Of a stretch of DNA of 64,000 nucleotides, positions 15,631-24,293 are shown one piece after another. The stretch's first letter is position 1, and every line of letters starts with the position of its first letter. The notes under the pieces were generated by a model. That model was given only the letters and a program-made list of their open reading frames with translations, ran no database searches and was not told where the DNA came from. Location of the stretch: positions 310,001 to 374,000 of the forward strand of contig NZ_JACHYN010000004.1 of the NCBI RefSeq assembly GCF_014192915.1, given 5' to 3'. A program made the translations under genes and the position numbers. The DNA is from Azospirillum sp. OGB3 (lineage in GTDB: Bacteria; Pseudomonadota; Alphaproteobacteria; Azospirillales; Azospirillaceae).

Positions 15631-16098
15631 TCACGGTCGGAGGTAGGACCAGCCCTCCTCCTGAAGCTGCATCAGCCGGACGACGCCGGAGGGCACCAGC
15701 TTGGCTTCCGGCACCATGGGGATCTCGCCCTGTTCGACGCGGATCATGCCGTTGCGGGTGTTCTCGCAGGCGGAGTAGGTCAGGGTCGGCAGGCTGCCCT
15801 TGAGCGACGCCAGCCGGTCCTTCACCGGCGAACGGTCGGCGCGCAGCATGTGCAGGCCGGGGCCGAAGGTGACCAGCTCGACCTCCACCGGTTCGCCGAT
15901 GTTCTTGTAGTATTCGATGATGTTCTTGACGTTGTTCAGCGCCATGTTCATCAGCGCCGGGTCGTTGCTGCTGACCTGGATGGCGACGCGGTGGACGCCG
16001 GGCTGATCCGCCGCGGCCTTCCGTCCCGCCATGGCGGCGGTCATCCCGGCAAATCCGGCCAGGGCCAACGCCGCCCGGCGCGTGGAACGCATCGCCAT
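15631..16098 (-). CDS. Exported DsrE-family protein
   Basis: This 155-residue protein has a twin-arginine type leader (S-T-R-R-A-A-L-A-L-A-G near residues 5-15, with an Ala-rich cut site near 30), then a DsrE/DsrF-like domain (R-V-A-I-Q-V-S-S-N-D ... N-V-K-N-I-I-E-Y-Y ... V-E-L-V-T-F-G-P-G). One Cys (near residue 112, S-A-C-E-N-T) sits where family members carry a sulfur-binding Cys. GGAGG lies 5 nt before ATG 16098. DsrE proteins carry sulfane sulfur, and periplasmic forms occur with sulfur oxidation genes. It is the second sulfur-type gene group in the first 16 kb. Confidence 0.8.
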   Translation of the reverse strand: MAMRSTRRAALALAGFAGMTAAMAGRKAAADQPGVHRVAIQVSSNDPALMNMALNNVKNIIEYYKNIGEPVEVELVTFGPGLHMLRADRSPVKDRLASLKGSLPTLTYSACENTRNGMIRVEQGEIPMVPEAKLVPSGVVRLMQLQEEGWSYLRP

Positions 16099-16202
16099 CT
16101 CATCCTCCCTTCCGATGTGGGGGCATCCGCTGTCCTAGCACAATGACCCCGTCCGCCGCTTGTTCCCGAAGGGAGAGGCCGCGCAACGGAAGGGGGAGGT
16201 GG

Positions 16203-17288
16203 TCAGCGGCGAAGCGCGTGCCGGGCGGCCTGGACCATCATCATCTCCCCCACATTCTCCGGGGTGACGAGACCGACCAGCCGCCCGTTCCCGTCATCGA
16301 CGCCGACCGCGGGCAGGCTCTTCTCCTGCATCAGGCGCAGCGCCTCCTCCAGCTTGCCGTGCCGGTGGATCACGGGGATGTCGGGGCGCATCACCTCCAG
16401 CACCGGCGTGTCCGGGCCGCGGTCGCGCAGGGCGCGGATCAGGTCGTCGCGGGTCAGCACGCCGCGCAGCGTGCCGGCCCCGTCCACCACGGGAAACTCG
16501 TGCTGGGTCGTCCGGATCAGGCACTGCACCGCGTCCTCCAGCACGCCGGACGGCGGCAACGTCTCGAAGCGGGTGACCATGGCGTCCGACACGACCACGC
16601 CATGGGTGATCTCACGCATCTGCACCGCGTGCGCCTCCGACGAGGCGCCCAGATAGACGAACAGCGCGATGAACAGCAGCATCGGGTTGCCGAACAGCCC
16701 GAGCAGCCCCAGCCCGATGGCCACCGCCTGCCCGACCGAGGCCGCCACCTGGGTGCCGCGGACATAGCCCATGCGGCTCGCCAGCACCGCCCGCAGCACG
16801 CGCCCGCCGTCCATGGGGAAGGCGGGGATCAGGTTGAACAGCGCGAGGAACAGGTTGACCACGGCGAGCCGGGACAGCACGTCGATGCCGGCGTTCTGCA
16901 CCTCCGCCGCCCCCGCCGGCACGAAGCCGCCGAGCGCGGCATAGAGCAGGGCCGCGATCACCAGATTGACCGCCGGCCCGGCCAGAGCCACCACCAACTC
17001 CTGCGACGGCTTTTCCGGCAGACGTTCCAACCGCGCCACCCCGCCGATGGGCAGCAGGGTGATGTCCGGTGTGCGCACACCATAGCGCCGGGCGGCGAAG
17101 ACGTGGCCGAACTCGTGCAGCAGCACGCAGAGGAACAGCAGCGAGAGGAAGACCACCCCCTCCAGCGCCGCCGGCCAGCCGCCCTGCGCGTGGTAGGCGG
17201 CGCCGATCCACAGCAGGAACAGGAAGAAGGTGATGTGGATGCGGATCACCGTGCCCTTCACGGTGCCGATGGGGATCGACCAGCTCAT
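16203..17288 (-). CDS. Site-2 protease family (M50) membrane peptidase with CBS domains
   Basis: This 361-residue intramembrane metalloprotease has the zinc motif H-E-F-G-H in V-L-L-H-E-F-G-H near residue 65, with the third ligand in an N-L-I-P-A-F-P-M-D-G-G-R stretch near 155-165. Around these lie four to six transmembrane helices. Two CBS domains occupy about residues 230-355 and may bind adenine nucleotides. Members of this class cut membrane-bound regulators. I chose ATG 17288 since M-S-W-S-I-P-I-G begins the family's usual N-terminus. Its substrate is not evident. Confidence 0.9.
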   Translation of the reverse strand: MSWSIPIGTVKGTVIRIHITFFLFLLWIGAAYHAQGGWPAALEGVVFLSLLFLCVLLHEFGHVFAARRYGVRTPDITLLPIGGVARLERLPEKPSQELVVALAGPAVNLVIAALLYAALGGFVPAGAAEVQNAGIDVLSRLAVVNLFLALFNLIPAFPMDGGRVLRAVLASRMGYVRGTQVAASVGQAVAIGLGLLGLFGNPMLLFIALFVYLGASSEAHAVQMREITHGVVVSDAMVTRFETLPPSGVLEDAVQCLIRTTQHEFPVVDGAGTLRGVLTRDDLIRALRDRGPDTPVLEVMRPDIPVIHRHGKLEEALRLMQEKSLPAVGVDDGNGRLVGLVTPENVGEMMMVQAARHALRR

Positions 17289-17387
17289 CCCGACCTCGCC
17301 TCGCGCTGTGACCGATGTGGGTGTGATCCTTATGTGGTGTCGCGCAGCGCACAACGGCATAGGCGTGTCGGGAATGCCTGGGGCACC

Positions 17388-17777
17388 TCAAGCGTCTTCG
17401 CTCAGAATCCTCTTCAGCACACGTTCCTTCATCGCCTTGGCCATCGCCGCCAGGAAGACACTGAAGACCAGCCCGCTTGTCAGGGTGGCGACCGTGATCG
17501 TGAAGAAGGCTGACACGATCAGGTCGGCCGCGTGATGGCCGCTCGACACCAACACCGGCTGGTAAATCAGGATGCCGGCCATGACGGCCCAATGGCTGGT
17601 GCAGTAGAAGCAGTGCAGAAGATGTCCCACCATGGGGTGGACTTTGGTCGCCCAAGCCCGCAGCGGGGCGAACAGTTCGGTCTGGGTGATCGTGATGGAA
17701 ATGCTGGACGAGGCCAGCGCGATCACAAGGCAGGTCCAGAAGGCGGCCCAAGCCTGCGGGTTGACAGTGTCCGTCAT
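17388..17777 (-). CDS. Small membrane protein with C-F-Y-C-x3-W motif
   Basis: This 129-residue protein has three or four hydrophobic segments (about residues 10-28, 55-75, 85-110) and a cytoplasmic C-terminus rich in Lys/Arg. The motif H-C-F-Y-C-T-S-H-W near residue 55 resembles the C-x2-C-x3-W of DUF1360-type membrane proteins. GGAG lies 5 nt before ATG 17777. Upstream, at about 17870-17895, is an AT-rich stretch likely to hold its promoter. It sits downstream of an Rrf2 regulator gene on the same strand. The function is unknown; the Cys pair could bind metal or act in redox. Confidence 0.65.
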   Translation of the reverse strand: MTDTVNPQAWAAFWTCLVIALASSSISITITQTELFAPLRAWATKVHPMVGHLLHCFYCTSHWAVMAGILIYQPVLVSSGHHAADLIVSAFFTITVATLTSGLVFSVFLAAMAKAMKERVLKRILSEDA

Positions 17778-17947
17778 GGAAACTCCGTCGGGAGGAAGGG
17801 GGATTGGCCTTGAGGGGGAGCGTGGCGCCGCGGCGCGACATGCTGGAAGCGAGAGGCCCCGGCCGCTCAATCACGTAACTTATAATGATACATGAAAGGT
17901 CGAGTCAAGCCGCTCCACCGATCGTGCCCGTCGGTCGAATCCTAAGG

Positions 17948-18415
17948 TCAGGAACTCGTTCCGCGCTCCGTCGGTCCGTGCGCCGACGCGGCAGCGGGAA
18001 GCCGTTGGTGGAATTCGCAGGACAATTCGGCGAGCGTGACCGATTGGAGACGTTCGATGAGTATGGCCTCGGCCTGCCGCAACGCCTCCCTCATTGAGCC
18101 GTTCACGACCTGCTCCACGAGGCAGTCCGGATTGTCGTTGTCGAAGCCGATCGCGAACAGCCGCTCGGTCCCGACGGCGCGATGTATGTCAAACAGCGTG
18201 ATTTGGTTTAGATCGCGTGCGAGCGTCCACCCGCCGCCGTGGCCTTTCACCGAATGGACGTAGCCGGCGCTTCTCAGTCCGGCCATCGTTCGGCGGACAA
18301 CCGCCGCGTTGGTTCCCAGCATGGCGGCCACGCGCTCCGACGTGATGGGCTGGCTTTCCTCTGCCATGTGCAGCAGGACATGGAGCATGCGGGATAACCG
18401 GCTGTCGATCCTCAC
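17948..18415 (-). CDS. Rrf2-family transcriptional regulator
   Basis: This regulator of about 155 residues opens with R-I-D-S-R-L-S-R-M-L-H-V-L-L-H-M, typical of Rrf2 winged-helix proteins. It has an H-T-H around V-A-A-M-L-G-T-N-A-A-V-V-R-R-T-M and a wing S-V-K-G-H-G-G-G-W. The three-Cys cluster that binds iron-sulfur in IscR/NsrR is missing; only two separated Cys are left (D-C-L-V, S-C-E-F). It therefore belongs to the cluster-free YwnA-like group. I prefer GTG 18415 because the longer open frame (ATG 18475) adds a Pro-rich non-conserved leader. The likely target is the membrane protein gene downstream. Confidence 0.85.
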   Translation of the reverse strand: MRIDSRLSRMLHVLLHMAEESQPITSERVAAMLGTNAAVVRRTMAGLRSAGYVHSVKGHGGGWTLARDLNQITLFDIHRAVGTERLFAIGFDNDNPDCLVEQVVNGSMREALRQAEAILIERLQSVTLAELSCEFHQRLPAAASAHGPTERGTSS

Positions 18416-18539
18416 GGTGGCGAAACTCGTTGCAGGGGGAGGGGGTGTCGGCCCTGTTGGGACGGGACCGACCATGTCCGACTGTACCCTTCGCCCCGGA
18501 ACGGCGCCAGAGCCCCTCAATGCCGCCGGTTCACCCGGT

Positions 18540-20948
18540 TTACACCGCCTTCAAGTAACGGACCGGGCGGCCGGGGGAGAGGGCTTCCGCGGCGCGGACG
18601 ATGGCCTGGGCGTCGAGGCCGTGATGGCGGTAGAGGTCCGCGATGGTGCCGGTCTGGCCGAAATGCTCCACCCCCAGCGCCCGCGTGCGGTGCCCCTGAA
18701 CCGAGCCCAGCCAGCCCAGCCCCGCCGGGTGCCCGTCCTGCACGGTCACCAACGCGCAATGGGGCGGCACGCCCTCCAGCAGGCGTTCAACGTGGGAGCG
18801 CGCGTGGGGCTTGCCGCGTTCGCGCGCCCGTTGCGCCGCGCTCCAGCCGGCGTGCAGCCGGTCGGCGGAGGTGACGGCCAGCAGGCCAACGTCGCGGCGG
18901 TCCTCGCCGAGCATGCCCACCGCCTCGATGGCCTCCGGCGCCACCACGCCGCTGTAGGCGACGACCACCTGGGCGTTCGGACCGGGGCGGCGCAGCCAGT
19001 AGGCGCCCTGGACGATGCCGCTCTCCAGCTCCGCATCCATCGTCCGGACCGGCTGTTCGAGCACACGCGAGGACAGGCGCAGATAGACCGAACCGCCGGT
19101 CTCGTCGCGCAGCCAGTTCCGCTCGTCCGGCTCTCCCTCGCCCTCCCGCTGCATGTAGTCGAAGGCCCAGCGCATGGTGACGGCCAGTTCGTCGGCGAAG
19201 GCCGGCTCGAAGCAGGCGAGCCCGTCCTGGGCCATGCCGACCAGCGGCGTGGCGATGGATTGGTGCGCCCCGCCCTCCGGGGCCAACGTCACGCCGGACG
19301 GCGTGGCCACCAGCAGGAACCGCGCGTCCTGATAGCAGGCGTAGTTCATCTGGTCCGCCGCCCGCATGACGAAGGGGTCGTAGACGGTGCCGATGGGCAG
19401 CAACCGCTCCCCGAACAGCGAATGGGACAGGCCCAGCGCCGACAAGAGGATGAACAGGTTGGACTCGGCGATGCCCAGCTCGAAATGCTGGCCGTCGGGC
19501 GAGAAGTCCCAGCTGTAGGTGGAGGGGATGCGCTCCTTCTTGAACAGGTCGGCCAGCGCGCTCTTGGCGAACAGGCCGCGGCGGTTCACCCAAGCGCCGA
19601 GGTTGGTGGACACCGTCACGTCCGGCGCGGTCGTCACGATGCGTTCCGCCAGTTCCGTCTTCTCCCGTCCCAGCTCGTTCAGGATCAGGCCGAAGGCGGC
19701 CTGGGTGGACAGCGCCTTCTGCGACGGGGCCGCCAGGGCCGCCGGCACCGGCACCGCCGCGGCGCCATGGCGCCGCCGTCCCTTGGCCGCGAAGGGCACC
19801 CGTTTCAGGAAGGCGTCCAATTCCGCCTCCGGCAGGCTCAGCCCCTCGAAACGGTCCCACTCGTGGCCCGGACGGACGGCGTTGGCGGCGCGGAACGCCT
19901 CCATCTGCGCCGGGGTCATCAGGCCGGAATGGTTGTCCTTGTGCCCGGCCAGCGGCAGACCGGCGCCCTTGATGGTGTAGGCGATGAAGCAGACCGGCCG
20001 GTCATGGGTGCGCGCCTGGGCGAAGGCGTCGAGCAGCGAGGGCAGGTCATGGCCGCCCAGGTTGCCCATCAGAAGGGCAAGCTCCTCGTCGCTGCGGCGC
20101 TCGATCAGCCGGGTCACCGGCCCCTGGTCGCCGAGGTCGTCGAGCAGCCGCTTCCGCCACGCCGCGCCGCCCTGGTAGGTCAGCGCGGAATAGAGCTGGT
20201 TCGGGCAGCGGTCGATCCAATCGCGCAGCCGCTGGCCGCCCTCCTCCTGGAAGGCCGCCTGCATCAGGGCGCCGTATTTCAGGATCACCACGTCCCAGCC
20301 GAAGGCGCGGAAGATGTTCTCCAACCGCTCCCACAGACCTTCGCGGATCACCGCGTCCAGGCTCTGGCGGTTGTAGTCGACGATCCACCAGGTGTTGCGC
20401 AGCCCGTGCTTCCAGCCCTCCTGAAGCGCCTCGAAGATGTTGCCCTCGTCCATCTCGGCGTCGCCGACCAGCGACACCATGCGCCCCTCGGGGAGGTCCT
20501 TCGCCCAGCCCTTGGCCTTCACATAATCCTGCACCAGCGAGGCGAAGAGCGTCTGCGCCACCCCCAGCCCGACCGAGCCGGTGGAGAAGTCCACGTCGTC
20601 CACGTCCTTGGTCCGCGACGGGTAGGACTGGGCGCCCTTGAAGCCGCGGAAATTCTCCAGATTCGCGCGGGTCTGGTTGCCCAGCAGATACTGGATCGCG
20701 TGGAAGATCGGGCTGGCGTGCGGCTTCACCGCCACCCGGTCCTCCGGGCGCAGGGCCTGGAAATAGAGCGCCGTCATGATCGTCGCCAGCGAGGCCGAGG
20801 ACGCCTGATGCCCGCCGATCTTCAGCCCGTCCTGGTTGGGGCGGACGTGGTTGGCGTTGTGGATCGTCCAGGACGCGAGCCAGAGAACCTTGCGCTCCAG
20901 CTCGCGCAGGCGGGCGAGGTCGGCGTGGTTCGGAATGGTCGCGTCCAT
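18540..20948 (-). CDS. AceE-like transketolase / 2-oxoacid dehydrogenase E1 component
   Basis: This 802-residue thiamine-diphosphate enzyme has the homodimeric E1/transketolase layout. The N-terminal ThDP domain has H-Q-A-S-S-A-S-L near residues 47-54 and a G-D-A-E-M-D-E-G ... D-Y-N-R-Q cofactor motif near 167-196. The pyrimidine domain has G-I-A-E-S-N-L-F near 475, and a C-terminal domain follows. It is shorter than E. coli AceE (about 890). A related protein in Pseudomonas putida (MdeB) acts on 2-oxobutyrate and is paired with an Lrp-type regulator, as here. No E2 or E3 gene is nearby. Its substrate is inferred only. Confidence 0.82.
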   Translation of the reverse strand: MDATIPNHADLARLRELERKVLWLASWTIHNANHVRPNQDGLKIGGHQASSASLATIMTALYFQALRPEDRVAVKPHASPIFHAIQYLLGNQTRANLENFRGFKGAQSYPSRTKDVDDVDFSTGSVGLGVAQTLFASLVQDYVKAKGWAKDLPEGRMVSLVGDAEMDEGNIFEALQEGWKHGLRNTWWIVDYNRQSLDAVIREGLWERLENIFRAFGWDVVILKYGALMQAAFQEEGGQRLRDWIDRCPNQLYSALTYQGGAAWRKRLLDDLGDQGPVTRLIERRSDEELALLMGNLGGHDLPSLLDAFAQARTHDRPVCFIAYTIKGAGLPLAGHKDNHSGLMTPAQMEAFRAANAVRPGHEWDRFEGLSLPEAELDAFLKRVPFAAKGRRRHGAAAVPVPAALAAPSQKALSTQAAFGLILNELGREKTELAERIVTTAPDVTVSTNLGAWVNRRGLFAKSALADLFKKERIPSTYSWDFSPDGQHFELGIAESNLFILLSALGLSHSLFGERLLPIGTVYDPFVMRAADQMNYACYQDARFLLVATPSGVTLAPEGGAHQSIATPLVGMAQDGLACFEPAFADELAVTMRWAFDYMQREGEGEPDERNWLRDETGGSVYLRLSSRVLEQPVRTMDAELESGIVQGAYWLRRPGPNAQVVVAYSGVVAPEAIEAVGMLGEDRRDVGLLAVTSADRLHAGWSAAQRARERGKPHARSHVERLLEGVPPHCALVTVQDGHPAGLGWLGSVQGHRTRALGVEHFGQTGTIADLYRHHGLDAQAIVRAAEALSPGRPVRYLKAV

Positions 20949-21088
20949 GTCTGTTTCCCTCTTGACGGAACGGCGGTCGATGATCGGTGAAGCCTATCAT
21001 TTGTGCCGCGGCAGGAATTTGCAAAGTGGCGCCGGAAACGCAGCACGATTAGCATTAGATTGCTTAATGGCGGCATGGACGGCATAAA

Positions 21089-21571
21089 ATGCCAAAAATC
21101 AAACTCGACCGCATCGACCGGAAGATCCTGTCTCTGCTCCAGCAGGACGGGCGGATGCCCAACAACGACCTGGCGGAGCGCGTCGGCCTGTCGCCGTCCC
21201 CCTGCCTGCGCCGGGTCAAGGCGCTGGAGGAGGCGGGGGTCATCACCCGGCACGTCGCGCTGGTCGATCCCGCCGCGGTCGATCTGCCGGTGAACGTCTT
21301 CGTCAGCGTCAGCCTGGAGCGACAGGTGGAGGAGCGGATCGACGCCTTCGAGGCCGCCGTGATGGCCCTGCCGGAGGTGATGGAATGCTATCTGATGACC
21401 GGCGACGCCGATTACCTGTTGCGCGTGGTGGTCCCCGACCTCGCCAGCTACGAGCGCTTTCTGAAAGAACACCTGACGCGGATTTCCGGGGTCGCCAACA
21501 TCCGGTCCAGCTTCGCCCTGAAGCAGGTGCGCTACCGCACGGCCCTGCCGCTGGGCCATTTGGCGGGATGA
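21089..21571 (+). CDS. Lrp/AsnC-family regulator
   Basis: This 160-residue regulator has an N-terminal AsnC-type helix-turn-helix (L-D-R-I-D-R-K-I-L near residues 5-13, [17 protein letters not shown] near 28-44) and the C-terminal RAM ligand-binding domain ([15 protein letters not shown] near 97-111). It is divergent from the transketolase gene with a 140-bp gap, which fits local control. An A/T-rich dyad (AGCA, 6 bp, TGCT) lies about 25-40 bp before its start. Lrp proteins of this kind usually sense an amino acid. Confidence 0.92.
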   Translation: MPKIKLDRIDRKILSLLQQDGRMPNNDLAERVGLSPSPCLRRVKALEEAGVITRHVALVDPAAVDLPVNVFVSVSLERQVEERIDAFEAAVMALPEVMECYLMTGDADYLLRVVVPDLASYERFLKEHLTRISGVANIRSSFALKQVRYRTALPLGHLAG

Positions 21572-21583
21572 GCGGAGCCAAAA

Positions 21584-21597
21584 ATTAGACGTCTAAT
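21584..21597. promoter_or_regulatory. Perfect 14-bp palindrome between lrp-like and lysR-like genes
   Basis: ATTAGACGTCTAAT is fully symmetric and lies 12 bp after the Lrp-like stop and about 145 bp before the LysR-like start. Its length and AT-rich ends suggest a protein-binding site. It does not have the T-N11-A layout of LysR sites. The binder is unknown. Confidence 0.45.
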
Positions 21598-21740
21598 GTC
21601 CATCGCCTCGGTCTCTGACATTCGCGATGGAAGACCTGGGCCGCGTTTTGCCATAAAGAGTGTTGGAACAGGGGCGCGCGGCACATTCTCCCGCTGACAG
21701 GCCCCGACCAACAGGCGAAGGCAAGGGGAAGCAGGACGGG

Positions 21741-22634
21741 ATGATGGACTGGGACAAGTTGCGGGTGTTCCACGCTGTGGCCGAGGCCGGCAGCTTCACC
21801 CACGCCGGCGAGGCCCTCAACCTCAGCCAATCGGCGGTCAGCCGGCAGATCAGCGCGCTGGAGGACAGCCTCGGCGTTCCGCTGTTCCACCGGCATGCCC
21901 GCGGCCTGATTCTGACCGAGCAGGGCGAGTTGCTGAACCACGCGGCGCGCGACATCTTCGCGAAGCTGTCGATGACCCAGGCGATGCTGAGCGAGAGCAA
22001 GGACGCCGCCAAGGGGCCGCTGAAGGTGACGGCCACGGCCGCCTTCGGCTCGACCTGGCTGACCCCGCGCATCGGGGAATTCCTGGCACTCTACCCGGAC
22101 ATCCAACTCACCCTGCTGATCACCGATACGGAGTTGGATCTGGGCATGCGCGAGGCCGACGTGGCGATCCGCGTCAGCCCGCCGCGCCAGCCGGACCTGA
22201 TCCAGCGGCATCTGATGACCTTCCGCTCGCACCTCTACGCGCACCGCCGGTATCTGGACCGCAAGGGGGAACCGCAGACGGTGGCCGATCTCGCCTCCCA
22301 CGATCTGGTGACCTATCCGCAGGAGTTGCGCGCACCCTTCGCCAACACGCACTGGCTTCGCGATCTGGTGACCGATCCGGTGGCCCGCGACCGGACCGTC
22401 CTTCAGGTCAACAACCTTTACGCGATTTTCCGCGCGGTGGAGAGTGGGCTGGGCGTCGGCGCGCTGCCCGATTATCTGGTGGCCGGGCTTGGCGATATTG
22501 TGCGGGTGCTGCCGGACCAGTCCGGATCGAAGGTGGACGCCTTCTTCGTCTATCCGGAGGAACTGCGGCATTCCAAGCGCATCGCGGTCTTCCGCGACTT
22601 CCTGGTCAGGAAAGTGGCGGAAAGCCAATTCTAG
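21741..22634 (+). CDS. LysR-family regulator
   Basis: This 297-residue regulator has the N-terminal LysR helix-turn-helix (D-K-L-R-V-F-H-A-V-A-E-A-G-S-F-T near residues 4-19, L-S-Q-S-A-V-S-R-Q-I near 30-39) and a periplasmic-binding-like effector domain (about 95-290). I chose ATG 21741 on the basis of the family's N-terminus and a purine-rich GGAAGCAGGACGGG just before it; the frame is open to 21660. It is on the same strand as the MFS gene, with 285 bp between them that contain two palindromes. The effector is unknown. Confidence 0.9.
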   Translation: MMDWDKLRVFHAVAEAGSFTHAGEALNLSQSAVSRQISALEDSLGVPLFHRHARGLILTEQGELLNHAARDIFAKLSMTQAMLSESKDAAKGPLKVTATAAFGSTWLTPRIGEFLALYPDIQLTLLITDTELDLGMREADVAIRVSPPRQPDLIQRHLMTFRSHLYAHRRYLDRKGEPQTVADLASHDLVTYPQELRAPFANTHWLRDLVTDPVARDRTVLQVNNLYAIFRAVESGLGVGALPDYLVAGLGDIVRVLPDQSGSKVDAFFVYPEELRHSKRIAVFRDFLVRKVAESQF

Positions 22635-22769
22635 TTCCCGGTCAACGGGTTGGGGGATACGGGCGCGGCGCCGGAAAGGGCCGCGCCCTTTTTCTTTTTC
22701 TGCCATTTGGTATGCGACATATTGTCGGGCATGGCGGGCCCCCCGAGTTAGCGCTTGCGCGCTGAACTG

Positions 22770-22796
22770 ATATATTAATATATGCCGCATATGCGG
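22770..22796. promoter_or_regulatory. Two adjacent perfect palindromes upstream of the MFS gene
   Basis: ATATATTAATATAT (22770-22783) and CCGCATATGCGG (22785-22796) lie side by side, about 123 bp before the MFS start. The first belongs to a set of similar sites (GTATACTACCATAC at 25435, ATATACTAGTATAT at 28491) and is preceded by CTG as at 28491. The likely binder of the first is the GntR/FadR-type protein encoded at 24604. The second palindrome may bind another regulator. Confidence 0.6.
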
Positions 22797-22918
22797 AGCC
22801 CACCGCGTGTCCGTGTTCAAGCCCTGGGCCCCATCTGAAAAATTGCAATCGCCAGGAAATTCCCGGAAGGGAAAGGCGTGCGCCCATGCCTGCCGATGAA
22901 CAGGCAAGTGAGGAAGTC

Positions 22919-24205
22919 ATGAAGATAGTGCGTGGCCTGAGATGGAAAGTCCTGGCGCTCATCATGCTGGGGACGATCATCAACTACATCGACCGCAACA
23001 CGCTGGGCATCCTGGCGCCGATGCTCAAGGAAGAACTGCATTTCACGACGGAGCAGTATTCCTACATCGTCAGCGTGTTCCAGCTCTGCTACAGCCTGAT
23101 GCAGCCGATTGCCGGCTACCTGACCGACCTCATCGGCCTGAAGTTCGGTTACGCGATGTTCGCCTTTGTCTGGGGCAGCGCCGCGGCCCTGCACGCTTTC
23201 TCGGGCGGCTGGCAGTCCATGGCCTTCTTCCGCGGCCTGCTTGGCATCAGCGAGGCGGCGGCCATGCCATCGGGCGCCAAGACCGCCACCCTGTGGTTCC
23301 CGGCCAAGGAACGCTCCATCGCCACGGGCTGGTTCAACACCGGCAGCTCCGTCGGCGCCATGATCGCCCCGCCGCTGGTGATCTGGCTGTCCGTGACCTG
23401 GAGCTGGCAGATCGCCTTCGTCGTCACCGGTCTGCTGGGCGTCGGCCTGTCGATGCTGTGGCTGGCGCTGTACCGCAACCCGGAGAACCACCCGCGCCTG
23501 ACCAAGGAGGAGCACGCCTACATCCTGGACGGCCAGGAACATGTCGAGCTTCCCAAGCCTTCGATGAAGCGCGTCGTCACCATGCGCAAGTTCTGGGGCA
23601 TCGCCGCCGCCCGCTTCCTGACCGAGCCGGCGTGGCAGACCTTCAGCTTCTGGATCCCGCTCTACATGGTCAGCACGCGCGGCATGGACATCAAGCAGTT
23701 CGCGCTGTTCGCCTGGCTGCCCTTCCTGTTCGCCGACATCGGCTGCGTCCTCAGCGGCTACCTGTCGCCCTTCTTCGCCAAGCGTTTCCGCATGTCGCTG
23801 GTCAACTCGCGCATCGCCGGCATCGGCATCGGCGCGGTGTGCATGATCGGCCCGGCCCTGATCGGCCTGACCAGCAGCCCGATCACCGCCATCTTCCTGT
23901 TCTCGGTCGGCGCCTTCGCGCACCAGATGCTGTCGAGCCTGCTCTACGCCCTGGTCACCGACACCTTCGAGAAGCAGGACGTCGCCACGGCGACCGGCTT
24001 CGGCGGCATGGCCGGCTACATGGGCGGCATGATCTTCTCGCTGATCATCGGCCAACTCGCCAGCACCATCGGTTACGAGCCGCTGTTCGTCTGCCTGTCG
24101 GTCTTCGACATCACGGCCTTCATCGTGGTGCTGGTGGTTCTCGGTCAGTGGGGCCGGAACAAGGTCACGCCCCCGGCGATGCCGAGCGGCGCCCACGCCG
24201 ACTGA
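22919..24205 (+). CDS. MFS transporter, ExuT-like (hexuronate/anion:cation symporter family)
   Basis: This 428-residue carrier has about 12 transmembrane helices and a central loop near residues 190-215. Its opening (M-K-I-V-R-G-L-R-W) and the stretches Y-I-V-S-x-x-Q-x-x-Y-S-L-M-Q-P-I-A-G-Y, W-F-P-A-K-E-R-S-I-A and G-S-S-V-G-A-M-I-A-P-P-L-V follow E. coli ExuT closely. A hexuronate or similar sugar acid is therefore the likely substrate. ATG 22919 aligns with the ExuT start and has GAGG 5 nt upstream; ATG 22886 is the alternative. An intrinsic terminator follows at 24234. Confidence 0.88.
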   Translation: MKIVRGLRWKVLALIMLGTIINYIDRNTLGILAPMLKEELHFTTEQYSYIVSVFQLCYSLMQPIAGYLTDLIGLKFGYAMFAFVWGSAAALHAFSGGWQSMAFFRGLLGISEAAAMPSGAKTATLWFPAKERSIATGWFNTGSSVGAMIAPPLVIWLSVTWSWQIAFVVTGLLGVGLSMLWLALYRNPENHPRLTKEEHAYILDGQEHVELPKPSMKRVVTMRKFWGIAAARFLTEPAWQTFSFWIPLYMVSTRGMDIKQFALFAWLPFLFADIGCVLSGYLSPFFAKRFRMSLVNSRIAGIGIGAVCMIGPALIGLTSSPITAIFLFSVGAFAHQMLSSLLYALVTDTFEKQDVATATGFGGMAGYMGGMIFSLIIGQLASTIGYEPLFVCLSVFDITAFIVVLVVLGQWGRNKVTPPAMPSGAHAD

Positions 24206-24233
24206 CCACGCCGTCCTCGCGTTTCGCACCGTG

Positions 24234-24277
24234 GGGCCGCGCGATCCGGGAAATCTCGGGCCGCGCGGCCCTTTTTT
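24234..24277 (+). terminator. Intrinsic terminator after the MFS gene
   Basis: GGGCCGCGCG at 24234-24243 pairs with CGCGCGGCCC at 24262-24271, and six T follow (24272-24277). It is 29 bp after the MFS stop and separates this gene from the minus-strand small ORF and GntR gene. Confidence 0.88.
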
Positions 24278-24293
24278 CATGCAAGCGAGGGGC

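Noticed and set aside
18309..20990. 893-codon plus-strand frame over the transketolase gene
   Set aside because: Shadow of a well-conserved ThDP enzyme; no ribosome site or family pattern.
22635..22769. GTAT-N5-ATAT near 22710 as a further GntR site
   Set aside because: The spacer is 5 bp rather than 6 and the flanks differ; too weak to list as a site.
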